Shown: positions 25,784 through 37,800 of the stretch, one piece after another
How the letters are laid out: the number at the start of each line of letters is the position of its first letter
Position numbering within the stretch: the first letter of the stretch is position 1
Assembly: GCA_900660155.1 (NCBI GenBank)
Contig: CABFPE010000222.1
Coordinates: forward strand, 134,090-198,089
DNA length: 64,000 nt
Origin: Hofstenia miamia
Taxonomy: Eukaryota; Xenacoelomorpha; Acoela; Hofsteniidae
Direction of reading: 5' to 3'
Notes under the pieces: generated by a model
The model's input: the letters and a program-made list of their open reading frames with translations, nothing else
Told to the model about the DNA's origin: nothing
Databases searched by the model: none
Translations under genes and position numbers: made by a program

Positions 25784-26134
25784 TTGCAGGTATATGCAAA
25801 GTCAAAACGTTATGCAAAACGAATATTTGTCAATTGTGTTAAAGCATATACTAGTGAAACCATAACAAAAAGAAACATTTCAGATGTATTAAAACCTGTA
25901 GCAATACATCAAAAATTGGAACTAAATCTAGTAATGAAAATACATATTTTAGACTCTCAAATAGTAGAAAAATACTTGGAAATCCATTATATATTGGCAT
26001 TCTCTCCAATGCTATGCATTAGAAACTCTAACAAAATCGGATTTATTATTAAAAATTCTCAATTTCTATATGATTTTAAAACATTTAATGGGAAAATGGA
26101 GTTAAAATCCAGTTTTCCTAATTGCATATTGTGA
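25784..26134 (+). CDS. Unrecognised 116-codon frame in the right arm of the inverted repeat
   Basis: The frame starts MQVYAKSKRYAKRIF and ends SSFPNCIL. The first half is basic (KSKRYAKR, TKRNIS). The second half, from about residue 60 (VEKYLEIHYILAF), is mirrored at 24736-24960. I recognise no domain, signal peptide or catalytic motif. A single intact frame of this length in 75 percent AT sequence, together with a partly open partner in the other arm, gives weak support for past coding function. It could be an element-encoded protein fragment or chance. Confidence 0.3.
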   Translation: MQVYAKSKRYAKRIFVNCVKAYTSETITKRNISDVLKPVAIHQKLELNLVMKIHILDSQIVEKYLEIHYILAFSPMLCIRNSNKIGFIIKNSQFLYDFKTFNGKMELKSSFPNCIL

Positions 26135-26574
26135 GATATATATTTAATATTTGAATACAATGAGTAAGCCGCTCATACACAATTACAAGTATATTTTAAG
26201 TACTATATGTATACTTAAATTTATTTTATATAGCTTTGATATTCATTTTCAATTTAAAAATTTACTTCTTTTCATGCAAACTGTGTACGACTATGTGTTT
26301 GTAAAATCAATTAATTTAATCATTTTGCATAAATGTATTTTTTATGAAAATGTGTTAGTCTTTTTGTAATTAAGAATGTTTTGCGAGTTTCATGAAATCC
26401 AATTGATTCATTTTTGAAATGGCGCTAAGTATTCATTTGCGATTCATACATATTGAAAAACTAAATGTATATCAGTACTGAAACTAAGGATTGACGTCAA
26501 AAAAAATGTAAGTCTATAAACGTGAAAAAGTCATAGACCATGTAAACACAAGGAAAGGAAAAACGTTGTAAAAA

Positions 26575-26900
26575 AAAATGTAAGTCACAAATATGAAAAA
26601 ACGTCGGAAAAGAATGAATGTTAAAAAACTTTGGAAAAGAAATGTAAGTCATAAATGTGAAAAAACCTTGGAAAAGAAATGTAAGTCATAAATGTGAAAA
26701 AACTTTGGAAAAGAAATGCAATTCATAAATGTGAAAAAACTTTGGAAAGAAATGTAAGTCATAAATGTGAAAAAACTTTGGAAAAGAAATGTAAGTAATA
26801 AATGTGAAAAACGTTGGAAAAGAAATGTAAGTCATAAATGTGAAAAAACTTTGGAAAAGAAATGTAAGTCATAAATGTGAAAAAACTTTGGAAAAGAAAT
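26575..26900 (+). repeat. About 37-bp tandem array in the right arm
   Basis: Eight or so units contain GTAAGTCATAAATGTG followed by an A-run, CTTTGG and AAAAGAAAT. Units vary by single bases and small A-tract length changes. A degenerate partner, inverted, with TTTCCACGTTTGTAGACTTAC, lies at about 23060-23160 in the left arm, next to the N at 23161. Confidence 0.85.
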
Positions 26901-27832
26901 GGTTTACATTCTGGCAGTCGAACAATGACCATATTTAAAATTTATGTTGACATTGTCTATGAAGCATGTAACTTTCTACACGTGTGAATATACACAACCG
27001 GCATAATGGAATTTCCCATTTATGAAACAAAGAAACTGCTCTGAAAGATTTCAAACTTTTTTGTAAGCTATTTTTATAATTCAATCTCAGATATTGTTTT
27101 GATTCTTAACGCTTTTTACAATATTATCTCTAGTTAGCTTTACAGATATTTCTTTTAAAATGTAATCAATTTTAATAAATTGCTGCGAATTTACTGCCTG
27201 ATGTTAAATTAATTATATACTTTATAGAAACGTTGTTTGTTTGTTAATACGCATTTTTTGAATTTTTTTAAACATTTAATTGTCATGTGTTTTATACTGC
27301 GATCTGTCACCTTATTTGACTTATTAATCATTAATTTAGATACTTACCATGCGAAATTCATAATGTGGTTGTTTCCTATAGAATTCACTCAACAACAAAA
27401 GATGATAAACTAACACAATAGACAAATATAATAGTATGATATATATGATCATTTTAAGCAAAGTGTAGAATATATTACATTTTTGTCTTGTCTTAAACAC
27501 GTATGTGGGTTTTACCACGTACATTTATTAAATATTAGAAATTGCGAGTTTTTGCATAAACTAGTTTTTGGTTTTTTCCGAAAAATTATTTTGCTTTATT
27601 ACCGAAATAAGCCCTTACACTTTTAACGAGTATTATTATCTCTCTGATTCAAACATTTGTTATTGAATTTTACCAAATAAAACAAGTATGTAAAATAAAT
27701 ATATAAACTAAATTAATGTGGTATTTCCAATATCATGTATGTTAATAAAAAAACAAGTATGTAAAGCAAGTATGTAAATTATTTTTACTTGGACATATTT
27801 TTCGATTCCACTTTTTAAACAAGTATATAAAT

Positions 27833-28115
27833 GTGGGAAATTAATACATGTAAAGTAAGTTATTGTGGGAAAGTAATACATGTAAAGTAAGTTAATGTGG
27901 GAAGGTAAAACTAAAAAGTAAGTTAATGTGGGAAAGTAAAACTAAAAAAAATGTAAGGTAATGTGTGAAAGTAAAACTAAAAAAATGCAAGCTAATGTGG
28001 GAATGTAAAACTAAAAAATGTAAGCTAATGTGGGAAAGTAAAACTAAAAAAATTTAAGCTAATGTGTGAAAGTAAAACTAAAAAAATGTAAGCTAATGTG
28101 TGAAAGTAAAAAAAT
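27833..28115 (+). repeat. About 33-35-bp tandem array in the right arm
   Basis: About eight units contain TGTGGGAAAGTAAAACTA, an A-run, and TGTAAGCTAA. The unit resembles, in reverse complement, the ACATACTT/TTAGTTTACAT stretches at 21580-21710 of the left arm, which has not expanded, or is collapsed there. Confidence 0.8.
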
Positions 28116-28639
28116 GCAAACTAAATTAGGTCACATAAATAACATAAAAAACTGTAAAGTAAAAAATGCAAACTAAATTAGGCCACATAAATAACACAAA
28201 AACTAGTAAAAGTACATGACTTCCATGACGTCAATACAACACCACCGGCAATATCCACGTCCAATTATTTATGTAATACGAATAAAAAAAATTAGTTAAA
28301 CAATAGACTGCAATAATCTCATGGGATTTTTGACGTATATGCACACAAAAAATTGGCTACATTTTAAACAATAAACAAATGTATTTACCAACACAAAACA
28401 GAATATATTCTAATGACGTCAGAGATACACAAATGGCCAAAGTACACAATTACATCATATCCATGCCGGCGAGGGTCAAAGGTCAATTTGTGACACGAAA
28501 TGGACTCGGGTATTACTACTCCTCAACAAAAGCTGTTAATACTACACTTAATGCGTCAATAATAACATGAAGTACAAAAACAATAAAACAAAAAAAATAT
28601 GAATGCAGAATTTACAGTATACTCAGTTTATTGCTAATT

Positions 28640-29080
28640 ATTTTAACTAATGATATTTTTTGAAAAACCGAAATCCTTTCCATGACGTAGAACCGATTTT
28701 AGGGATATGTTGCTTACAGACGTAGTCATTGATTTGACTTTTACATTTCCTGAGACTTTTGATTCGTTTTATTTTAATTGGTAAGTTATTCCATTGTTTA
28801 ATTGGTGAGTTTAGAAATGAATTTTTAAGAAAATGTTTTTTAAACTTCACTTTTCTGAATTTAGAAGTCCTCGAATTATAAGTTAAAATGCGCATATAAT
28901 GGAAATTGTAGTTTACTGTAAGATGAACACTGATTTAAAATATCCCAAAATTATTTTATGAAATGTGAAGCATCGTCATGATTAGAATATGAACTTTTGT
29001 CCCTCATAATCGCAAAAATTATCATTATGTTTGCTGCCCGTCTAATTTGTGAGTCGATTTTATCTAATAATGAATGTTAT
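28640..29080 (-). mobile_element. LINE C-terminal relic abutting the inverted repeat
   Basis: The minus-strand frame at 28895-28647 reads PIKQWNNLPIKIKRIKSLRK, then INDYVC, the usual C-terminal tail of CR1/RTE-type reverse transcriptases. Upstream (28900-29080, minus) are broken pieces including RAANIMIIFAIMRD. Only the 3' end is present. It starts about 100 bp outside the right edge of the inverted repeat. Confidence 0.6.
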
Positions 29081-30630
29081 GTTATTAAATAAAACATTAC
29101 AGTATCTATAATGACTTAATACTAGAGAGTTAACCAACATCGACTTCATTTTGGAATATACAAAATTGCCTACATGTGAAATAGTTTTAATTCCCATTGT
29201 CATTTTGCGATGTCATATTTGTCATAATATAAATATTGACTTAGATTTGCTAAATTAAAGCTAACGGATAACAGGCCTCAAATTTTTGGGTATACAATGA
29301 AAAACAAATTCAGCATTCACTTGTTTGAGAAGAACGAAGATTTTCTAATACATCAAATTCAAAATGTAAAGTTCAAAAAATACTTCCTATTTGCAATTTT
29401 TATATGCCCCTTTATTTCATTACCAAGTTCTGCACACTACAGGTGAAGCACCTTCCAACATTCACAGCTTTTCAAGAAATTTAGGAACACCAGCATCATG
29501 GAATGCGAAAATATCTTACATCACAACAAAAATGATTATAAAATCGCCTTAAATACAAACATTTAAGTGGAAAGCAATTCATATATTTAATTTGCTACAG
29601 CATTGTGCGATAAATCTATGCTTCAAAAATTGTTGACTAGAACATCCTTAATCAGAAATATAAAGTGCTTATTCTGATAAAATATATTGCTTGGGTATCC
29701 ATGGCTAATTTGTTTTTAGAAATATTCAGAAAATAACTGTGACCAGCAAATATTTTAATAATTTAATATACACATAATCCCCAAAACACTTCTCTAATAA
29801 TTAGCATCTTGGGAAATTTACCGAATTAAATTTTTACAAAATATGAAGTAATCAATTTTATAAATTTAATGAAAATTTTGTCTTAGAAATAGAATCTTTT
29901 ATTTTAGTTTGAAAGATATTATACAATACAATTTAGCTGCTTTCAGTGTAAATTGGTCTCGAGTTTTTGCTTGATATTTTATAAATGAATTTATAGTCAC
30001 AGATGCTTAAATGATTGGATGTTTCTGCAGATTTTCATTTTTTTGAATTCTATAAAATTGTCTTAAAGTTTGTCCAAAATAAGTTTCGTCACAAGCAACT
30101 CTGAAAGCGTCATAAACTACAAAGAGACTAAAAACATAATATTTCTTACTAGAACCGTGATTTTTTATTTTACATCAGTTGAATAATCTTGATTTTTAAA
30201 TGTAGAAACCTTCAATCAGAATTCAATTATTCCAATATTGTGTTTAGATATTTTTAATCTCAAAGTTTTATAAAAGTATTAATAACGAATTCCTCATTAA
30301 TCAATTAAAATAAACAGGCCGTAATATTTCAAATGTATCTGGCTAGATATATAACTTTACCAAGAACAGGAAGGTCCAACGTATCATAGGGGCTGATATT
30401 GTTAAAAGTCGTATGCACAACTTAAGTGTTTGGTGACATTTTTTTTCCACATTAGTTTAGAAAATTGAGATTTTGGTTCTAATTGGGTATAAATTTTGTC
30501 AAAACTTTTGATATAAATTAGCTAGTGAAAGTTAAGTAAGAAGTCAATTGTAATTCTCAAATATTTAACATTATTTTGAATTCAATTTGATTTTATAATA
30601 CAAAGAAAGAACAAAATTTCAATAAATTTA
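29081..30630. other. Gene-free AT-rich stretch
   Basis: I found no exon, terminal repeats or tandem array. Confidence 0.35.
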
Positions 30631-30635
30631 AGTAT

Positions 30636-31270
30636 CTAATAAAATGTCATTAGAGGACAGAAGATGCAATCACTTGGTAAGTCACAGAACAAAGTCAATA
30701 AAATTAAGAAAAGCCAATGAAAAATCAAGAACCAACAACTAAATAATAATAATAAGAATATATTTAATTCTATAAAAGAAGTTAACATCTGATAAAGCTG
30801 TTGCTTAAAATACATAACACCGGAGGATGCGGTTTGGGAATACCAATCGCAATCCACTATAGTCATTAGTTGCATTTGGTAATCTGGTACGAAGCTTGGT
30901 TTTGATAATCTTGACGAGTGGGTAAGATTCTGATCAATGGGTGGGTAGGGGTAATGAATATTTTATTGTACATCTGTTTCTTTTCAAAATATAATTTTCT
31001 ATTGGCTTCACCATGCTTATCATACCAAATCTAAGTGCACGTTTTTGTAGAGTCAATCTTCTACAAGGAGGTTTTCCGACTGTTTGCCCATACAGTGCTA
31101 CAATGTAAAATCTTGAATAAAATGAGCCAGTTATAGTGACTTCAGTTCTGCTTCACTGAAACCCTGCGACTTCAATCTCCGAAGTAAGGAGATTCGAGAA
31201 TTTGGGATTTTCAACGCGGAATTGATGTGTAACTCAATAGCCAATGTAGTTATCGTTTAATGTTGCAATT
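30636..31270 (-). mobile_element. LINE reverse transcriptase relic (thumb region)
   Basis: On the minus strand at about 31150-30990, a frame reads GSFYSRFYIVALYGQTVGKP, then CRRLTLQKRALRFG. The sequence LxxLQKRALR after a short IVALYG segment is a common motif in CR1/jockey-type LINEs just after the polymerase core. A preceding minus-strand stretch gives SRISLLRRLKSQGFSEAEL in another frame. The remainder is broken. Confidence 0.4.
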
Positions 31271-31864
31271 TGAACATGGATACATTGGGTAGAAATTAAA
31301 AACATTTGAAAATGTTACTAAAAAAAACTATACTTTTAAATTTATCTAAAATCAGAAAAAATTGAAAACCTATGCAAAGTCCTGTATGACATTAATTGCA
31401 AATATGATGGATTTCTAAAAAAAATACAACGTATGAGTCAATCAGCAATCATCATAAACTCAAAAAATACAGGGAAGATTTTCAATTGAGCATATTGTAT
31501 TCATTTTTGTTATATTTTAAAAAGAACTTGTTAGAAAAATTGTGCTGCTAAAAGATATCCAGTTGCCAAGTTTGTTCTACATAATAAGAAATTCAATAAA
31601 AAATAAAACAAATTATAAATTAAGAACTGTATAAATCAAAAACACTGTAGAAGACAAATCTAACTGCTACGTATAAAACTAACATTTTGTCAAATGGAGC
31701 ATTACAAGATTTTATAAAAATAAAACAACAATTATTTTACTATTACAATATAAATGAAATTATTTGAATTAGCACCATTAAATATCCAAATCATTCCTAC
31801 AAAGGCACACTAAAAAATACAAAAAATAAAAAGCTACTTAAAAGTTTTGAAACGATTGGCAGGA

Positions 31865-34800
31865 TTACGAACCTCGTGGTTTGATGGATAGCGATCGCTG
31901 ATAAAGCGCTTCCTCTGGAAGAAAATCTTTGAAATCATTGAAGAAATGCAGGACCTTTTCGTTCTGATTGAAATCAATATTACTAAAAATTGAAGATTAC
32001 TCATGATATTATTTTCAAATTTAAATTCAAATACTTTTTAGATACAGTTGCCTGAAAATTACCTGAAGAGAAAAATAATGATTTGTGATTGCTACGAAAT
32101 GAATAAATGTTTAACCTAAATCTCAGACTAAATAAATTTACATAAGACATTGTGGTTCATAAATAAATAATATTGAAGGCCATATTATATGGTGCATCCA
32201 TAAATAACAAAACAAAAACATTTCTGAAAGAATAGGCACCTCTCTCTGCATTCAATGAAAAGTTCACAAAACTTTGTTGTTACTTGTTCAAAGAAAGGCA
32301 AAGAATTGTTCATAATCTCTTCTGATTATATATTTCATATTTTAGGTCTAGAAATCGATGGAACTTATAGAAATCAAATTCACCTCCAGAGTTTTTGATT
32401 TTTAAAGCAAGTTCAGTGTGACTGATAATCTGCAGAGGTTTCAACACGATTTTGATGAGCAATGTGTGTCCTGTGCAACTGTTTTCTATTGGTTTCGTGA
32501 AACAATGAGTTGACAAGTGCGTCGAATTTCAATTGCTTTAATAGACCTGGAGATATTGTTGAGAGAAATTAACAGCATTATAAACTATTTTGGCTTGTCA
32601 CAGTTTTCTTATAACTAGGGGGACTCAAATGCCATTACATGTGGTCATATTTTTGGAAGTTTGTTTTAAAGGTCATATTTTCTATATTTGTTTTTAAAAG
32701 TCTTATTTCCCAATTTTGTTTGTCTCAACGGCACATGATCGGCTGTTACTTTGTCACTGCTGCTTGTGAAGCACATGTTCCCGCGCACTTTGCATTGGTG
32801 TTACATAGAACACATTACGGCTTGTTATTGTTATCGAAATGGGCAAAATAGCAGCTACAGATAAAGTGAAAATTCGTGCATTTGTAGCGGAGTTTCCAGG
32901 CGAATTTACGTGTACACCAAAAGACGAATTATTTTGTAACTTATGCGCGAAAGTAGTGAAGCATGGTAAGCGGTTGATCAACACCGGGATAGCTCTCAAC
33001 ACAAGAGTAAATTTCTAACATTATCTAGACAATCGTTTATTCCCACTCTTGCATTACCGAAAAAGTTATTAAAACTTTTCTTTCGGTCAATATTCCGTTA
33101 AAAAGGTTAAGACATCACGCCTTTACCAAGTTGTTTACTGACATGAAATATCCGCTACCAAGCGAGTCGACCAGTCGACGAATTGTGGACAAAATTGTTT
33201 TCGAAGAACAGAAGATATTTGCAAAATTTTCTGGCAAAGACTTCTTTTTAACTGTCGATGAATCTGAAATTAACAATACGAAGTACCTGATATCCTCGAG
33301 GGTATACCAAGTGAGATTTTTGCATTGGAATCAATTGTTCTCAGTAGTGCTCCCAACCAATCAATTTTTATTCAAGCTGTTGATGATTGTATAAAAAAAG
33401 CTGCCTGTTCAAAGAAATAACTTTTTGCTGCTCCAGACAGATGCCGCTGCCTACATGACATCTGCTGGAAGAACCTTGAAAATATTTTAAGAACGTCTGT
33501 TTCAAGTTACTTGTTTCGATCATTTATTGCACAATTGCGGCGAAAAAATCCGACAAAAGTACAAAAAACCTTCTAATTTCCCCGCTCAAGGCTGCAACTC
33601 AACAATACTTTTCGCAGGCATCTGTTTTCTGATATTGGTTCTCCTCTTCAGCCAATAGTTACCCGATGGGGGACCTAGCTTGATGCGGCTATTAACTATT
33701 TTGCAGTCAAGTTACCTTAAATACACAACATTGTGGATAATTTTCCAGACGAAGGTCTACTGGTTACTAAAGTTACACAGGCAGTTAGATCACCAGAAGT
33801 CGATATTGAGCTTACGGAAATAAGTCGTTGTTACAAGGGCTTGCTAAATTTGCTGGGGGTGATTGAGCGCAAAACTTATTCGATAATGGCGGCATACACT
33901 GATATTCAAAGACTGAACTTCCAGGAAGACCCATGTGCAGTTTCTGATTATATTAACCGACGTCTATTGGGAAGAGATTTCCTTGATATTATTAACTGCG
34001 CGCGACCAGCAATTTCTCCTGATGAATTTTCAAAACTTCAAGCTTGTTGTGCAACAAATTGTGCAGTGGAAAAGAGTTTTTCCATGCAGAAGAAACTCGC
34101 GGCTAGAAACTTCATTAAATATTTTTTGTTCTATTACAATAATTCGCAGAAGAACAATTGGACGTTTTTCCCATAAGGTCATACATTAAGTCATATTTCA
34201 AGAACTATAATGTCATATTTTTGAATGTTAAGGTCATATTTGGGTCGCCCTACTTATAACAGGGCTAGAATCGAATTAATTGTGCAAAGAAATTTTATAA
34301 AAAATATAATCTTGCAAAAGCAGGAATGTATCATTGTTACAGACGGTGAATTCAGAATTTACTTACTTAATCTAGAAAATCAGCAACAATCATGCAAGTA
34401 GTTTCTGAAAGCAAGATCTAAGCCGACCTGATAATTTTATAGAATACTGGTAGAGAGACAAACAAAAGCTATTGATGGCGGGTATATAATAATCTGTTTG
34501 CCAAAAGTGGTGAGAAATCAAAGAAAAGGCAGGATTCAACAAGAAAATTTGAAACTATATCTAATTTGGCATATTGTGATTTTTGTTTTTCGGGAGTTCA
34601 GAAAGTTTGGACCACATAACAGCGATGAGGTGGCTCATTGGTTGTTTTAATCAATGGTTTGAACAAATGAAAAACGTTTGTTTTTGTTCATATTTGTTGT
34701 AAAGTATCAGATTTAAGTTTGTTGCTTACTCCTCATTTACAAATATCTTTGAAATGTAGGATCAACTTACAGACGCAAACAGTGATTGGATAGGTAATTG

Positions 34801-37800
34801 TACTCCGGTTGTAATTTTCATATCCAGTAAATTTATTTATTCTGGAAATATACTTGAAAAAAATTCAAGTAGGAAAGCTAAATGAGAATTTCGAAAACTA
34901 GGAATGTTGATTTTAGAACACAGTAGCTTCATATTTACGAACACTTCGGGATTAGATAAATAAAAAATATTCATAAAATTAAATTGTTCATAAATCTGAA
35001 TGAAACAAACAATTTTACATACAATATACAAATACTTGATGAAAAGTATTGAGTTACTATACATTTGTTTACATGCTGCCCGTCTTTTTGATTCTAAGGA
35101 GATGCCTCGGGTTGCTGTTCTAAACAATCGGGCGCCCCAAGTATACAATAAAATCCTTTTTCATGGCTTATTATGAAATTCTGAAGACTTTTTAGGTTAT
35201 TTATTGCCTCTGAATGAAACATCATTGACTATAACCTTTGTACCAAAGAGCTATCGAGACTTAAAAAGAATTCATGTACACGAATTACTGCGCTGGGAGT
35301 TTATTTGAAAGTGACGACGAAATTATTAAAGAAATTGAAAGAAAAAAGTCCAAACAAGCTATGGAATAGGATTTGGGTGGATAAGTAAAGCACTTGACGA
35401 TTTGAACAGGAGTCCTAACTCTAATAAGATTATAAGTGGCTGTTCATAATACAAGGGTTCGTAAAATAAGGTGTAAGAATTAAAATAACAAAATGATGTT
35501 TAAAATTTGGATAAAATAATTTTTGTAAAATATGAGGATGAAAAATTACACTGAATCACCCCAATTTCCACTGTTATTCATTGACAGATGCGGAAACAAT
35601 AGAGTCTAACGCATGGTTAACCAAGCGATTTATATTGTAAATTTGACTCCAAGGTATATTAAACTATAAATAAATAATTAAATATAATACAACAAATAAT
35701 TAGAATAAAATTGCACTTTTATTCTTGAAATCATAAATCCCAAAATATGTGGAAAGTAAAATTTCGTTGAAATTCTACAATTGGCAAATAGGTGTACACA
35801 TTCAACAACTATCTAAAAATGCCTCAATAAATCTTAAAGCAATTATTAATGTTGTGTTGGTACAATCTAAATATTAATCTATGAAAAACACACTTTATCT
35901 TTTAATAATCATAATCAAGTGCACCGGTTTATTTTTCTTAAAATTAGAAACTTTTATGAGTTCACAGAACTTAAAATTTCAAGTAATCTTTAAATTGAAA
36001 GTACTGAAAGATTCTTTTAGCAATGAGAACATTTGGCATCAAGGCTGTTATGCAAAATCTGCTACAAAAAACATTTCTATGATTTTGAAACAGTTGTTTT
36101 TTGAAAAAAACATGTCATTGATTTTTATTTTTTGTATTTTTAATCTGGTTTTGTGCATTTACTTAACATGGAATGTTTCATATAATTTACGTGGTTCGTT
36201 CAATAATGCCTCGGATTAACTATATTTGTGTAAATGCATAAATTAAATTAATGTTATTGTCAACTGTATACGTATAATACGCACACATTTAATTTTTGTT
36301 TCATAAGGATAAGCTAGAATACGGAATTGTCATAAAAGTCTATATCTAATGGAGACAAAGAAGAGAAACCTCCGTTGAAGATGAGAAGTGGCACCTCAAA
36401 TCAAAAACAAATGATGCTTTCAGTGTTTTGGGAAAAAGGTGGAGTCAATCACTTAGACTTCTGCCTAATGGACAAACAATAAATGGTCAATAATCTGGCA
36501 AATTGGTTGAGGAATACCGTAAGAAACAAAAATCAAGAACTGTTGCAATTTGACTCCTTGTTTGTAGTGCTCCCATGCATGCAAATAATATCGCACAATT
36601 TTAACAAAAAGGAGTGGTCTTACACTCGTACAGCAGGAATTTTGCTCCAAGCGATTACTTTATATTCAAGTACATGAAGAAAGCATTACTTGGGTATCAC
36701 TTTGAAACATCACATGCATTCCAGCAATTTGTTTAAAAGTGGTTTGCCCAACTCCCTGGAAAATGTTTTGCTGATGCATTTCAAGAATTGGTTATTTGGT
36801 GCAATAAACTGATTGCTGCCAATGATACTTTTATTGAAAAAGAATTACATCAGTATTTAATGCAGTTCAATAAAAATTGTTTTAGTTTTTTGTGCTGTGC
36901 TTCTTTCTTAGTTAATCCGAGGCATTATTGAATGAACCACGTATAGTACAAAAATGAAAAAATTACTAAATTCTTAATCTACAAATGTTTCAGTATCAGT
37001 TATTTAACTGTTTATACAGGAATGCGAGTATTGAGATTATCGCTATTTGCCTATGTTGTGCCTAGAATTGAGAAATGGTATGCAACCCGGCAGAAAACAA
37101 TATACAGGCCGTCACACCCTCAACTAATCTTCAGAATTTTGGTCGAAATCAAATTTAACACCGTTTTTTCACCAAATAGTCGGGTTTACTAATTGTTAGT
37201 CATCTCCAAACAAGCTGATAAAATATGGGGATTTATAAACAACCTAACCGAAAATTGCATCTTTCTTGAGGTGATAAAGGATCCAATTTATCCCTAAAAA
37301 CCGTGGAGTTCGAAATAAACGGTTAAATCATTAAACGTTTAATTAATTGTTAAATGCAAATTTACGGCCGTACTTCAAAGTGAGTTGTTAGTGGGTTTTA
37401 TCTTATGATAAATAAACACATACAATTTACTATTCACTAATGGATATAATTACATAAATTTCCTATAATCTATAATATATTCACTTTCATTCTCGGAATA
37501 ACAGATGCGAAACAAGAGGCTATCCAGGCTAATAGTTATATTACATAAATAAATAATGAACTCTAGTTTAAAGATGTATTCATAGTTTCTATTTTTATCA
37601 GCAGTTTTTTGTCTAAAAGTGCTAAAATTGTTGTTCACCCTGGCCATTTTTCATCGGCAGTTTTCAACGGCGCAACGCTTGAGAAATGAAAGCAAAAGAA
37701 TACTTCCTCCTGTTTTACAATGCGTTGTAATTTCAAAAAATCGTATTTATAAAATTACTGCAGCATAACGTAATTATTTATTCGCATGAAAACTACATGA

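Larger units (their letters stand above)
21120..28545. repeat. Giant imperfect inverted repeat (foldback-like element)
   Basis: Two arms of roughly 3-4 kb face each other. Matching blocks (left, then right in reverse complement) are: 21181-21310 with 28377-28485; 21353-21400 with 28290-28333; 21640-21920 with 27480-27720; 22020-22200 with 27170-27345; about 24310-24345 with 26190-26225; and 24790-24950 with 25935-26115. Coordinate sums of the outer blocks are nearly constant at about 49,675, then rise inward because of the repeated contig ends in the left arm. Arms are diverged, with visible substitutions and indels, so this is an old structure rather than an assembly mirror. Tandem arrays in the right arm resemble foldback-type DNA elements. 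No transposase is recognised. Confidence 0.75.

Noticed and set aside
26575-28115. CRISPR-like arrays
   Set aside because: Units are head-to-tail with no unique spacers, in an animal genome. They are minisatellite-type arrays.
35881-36219. 112-codon hydrophobic frame
   Set aside because: A product of T-rich sequence in an intron, with no conserved motif.
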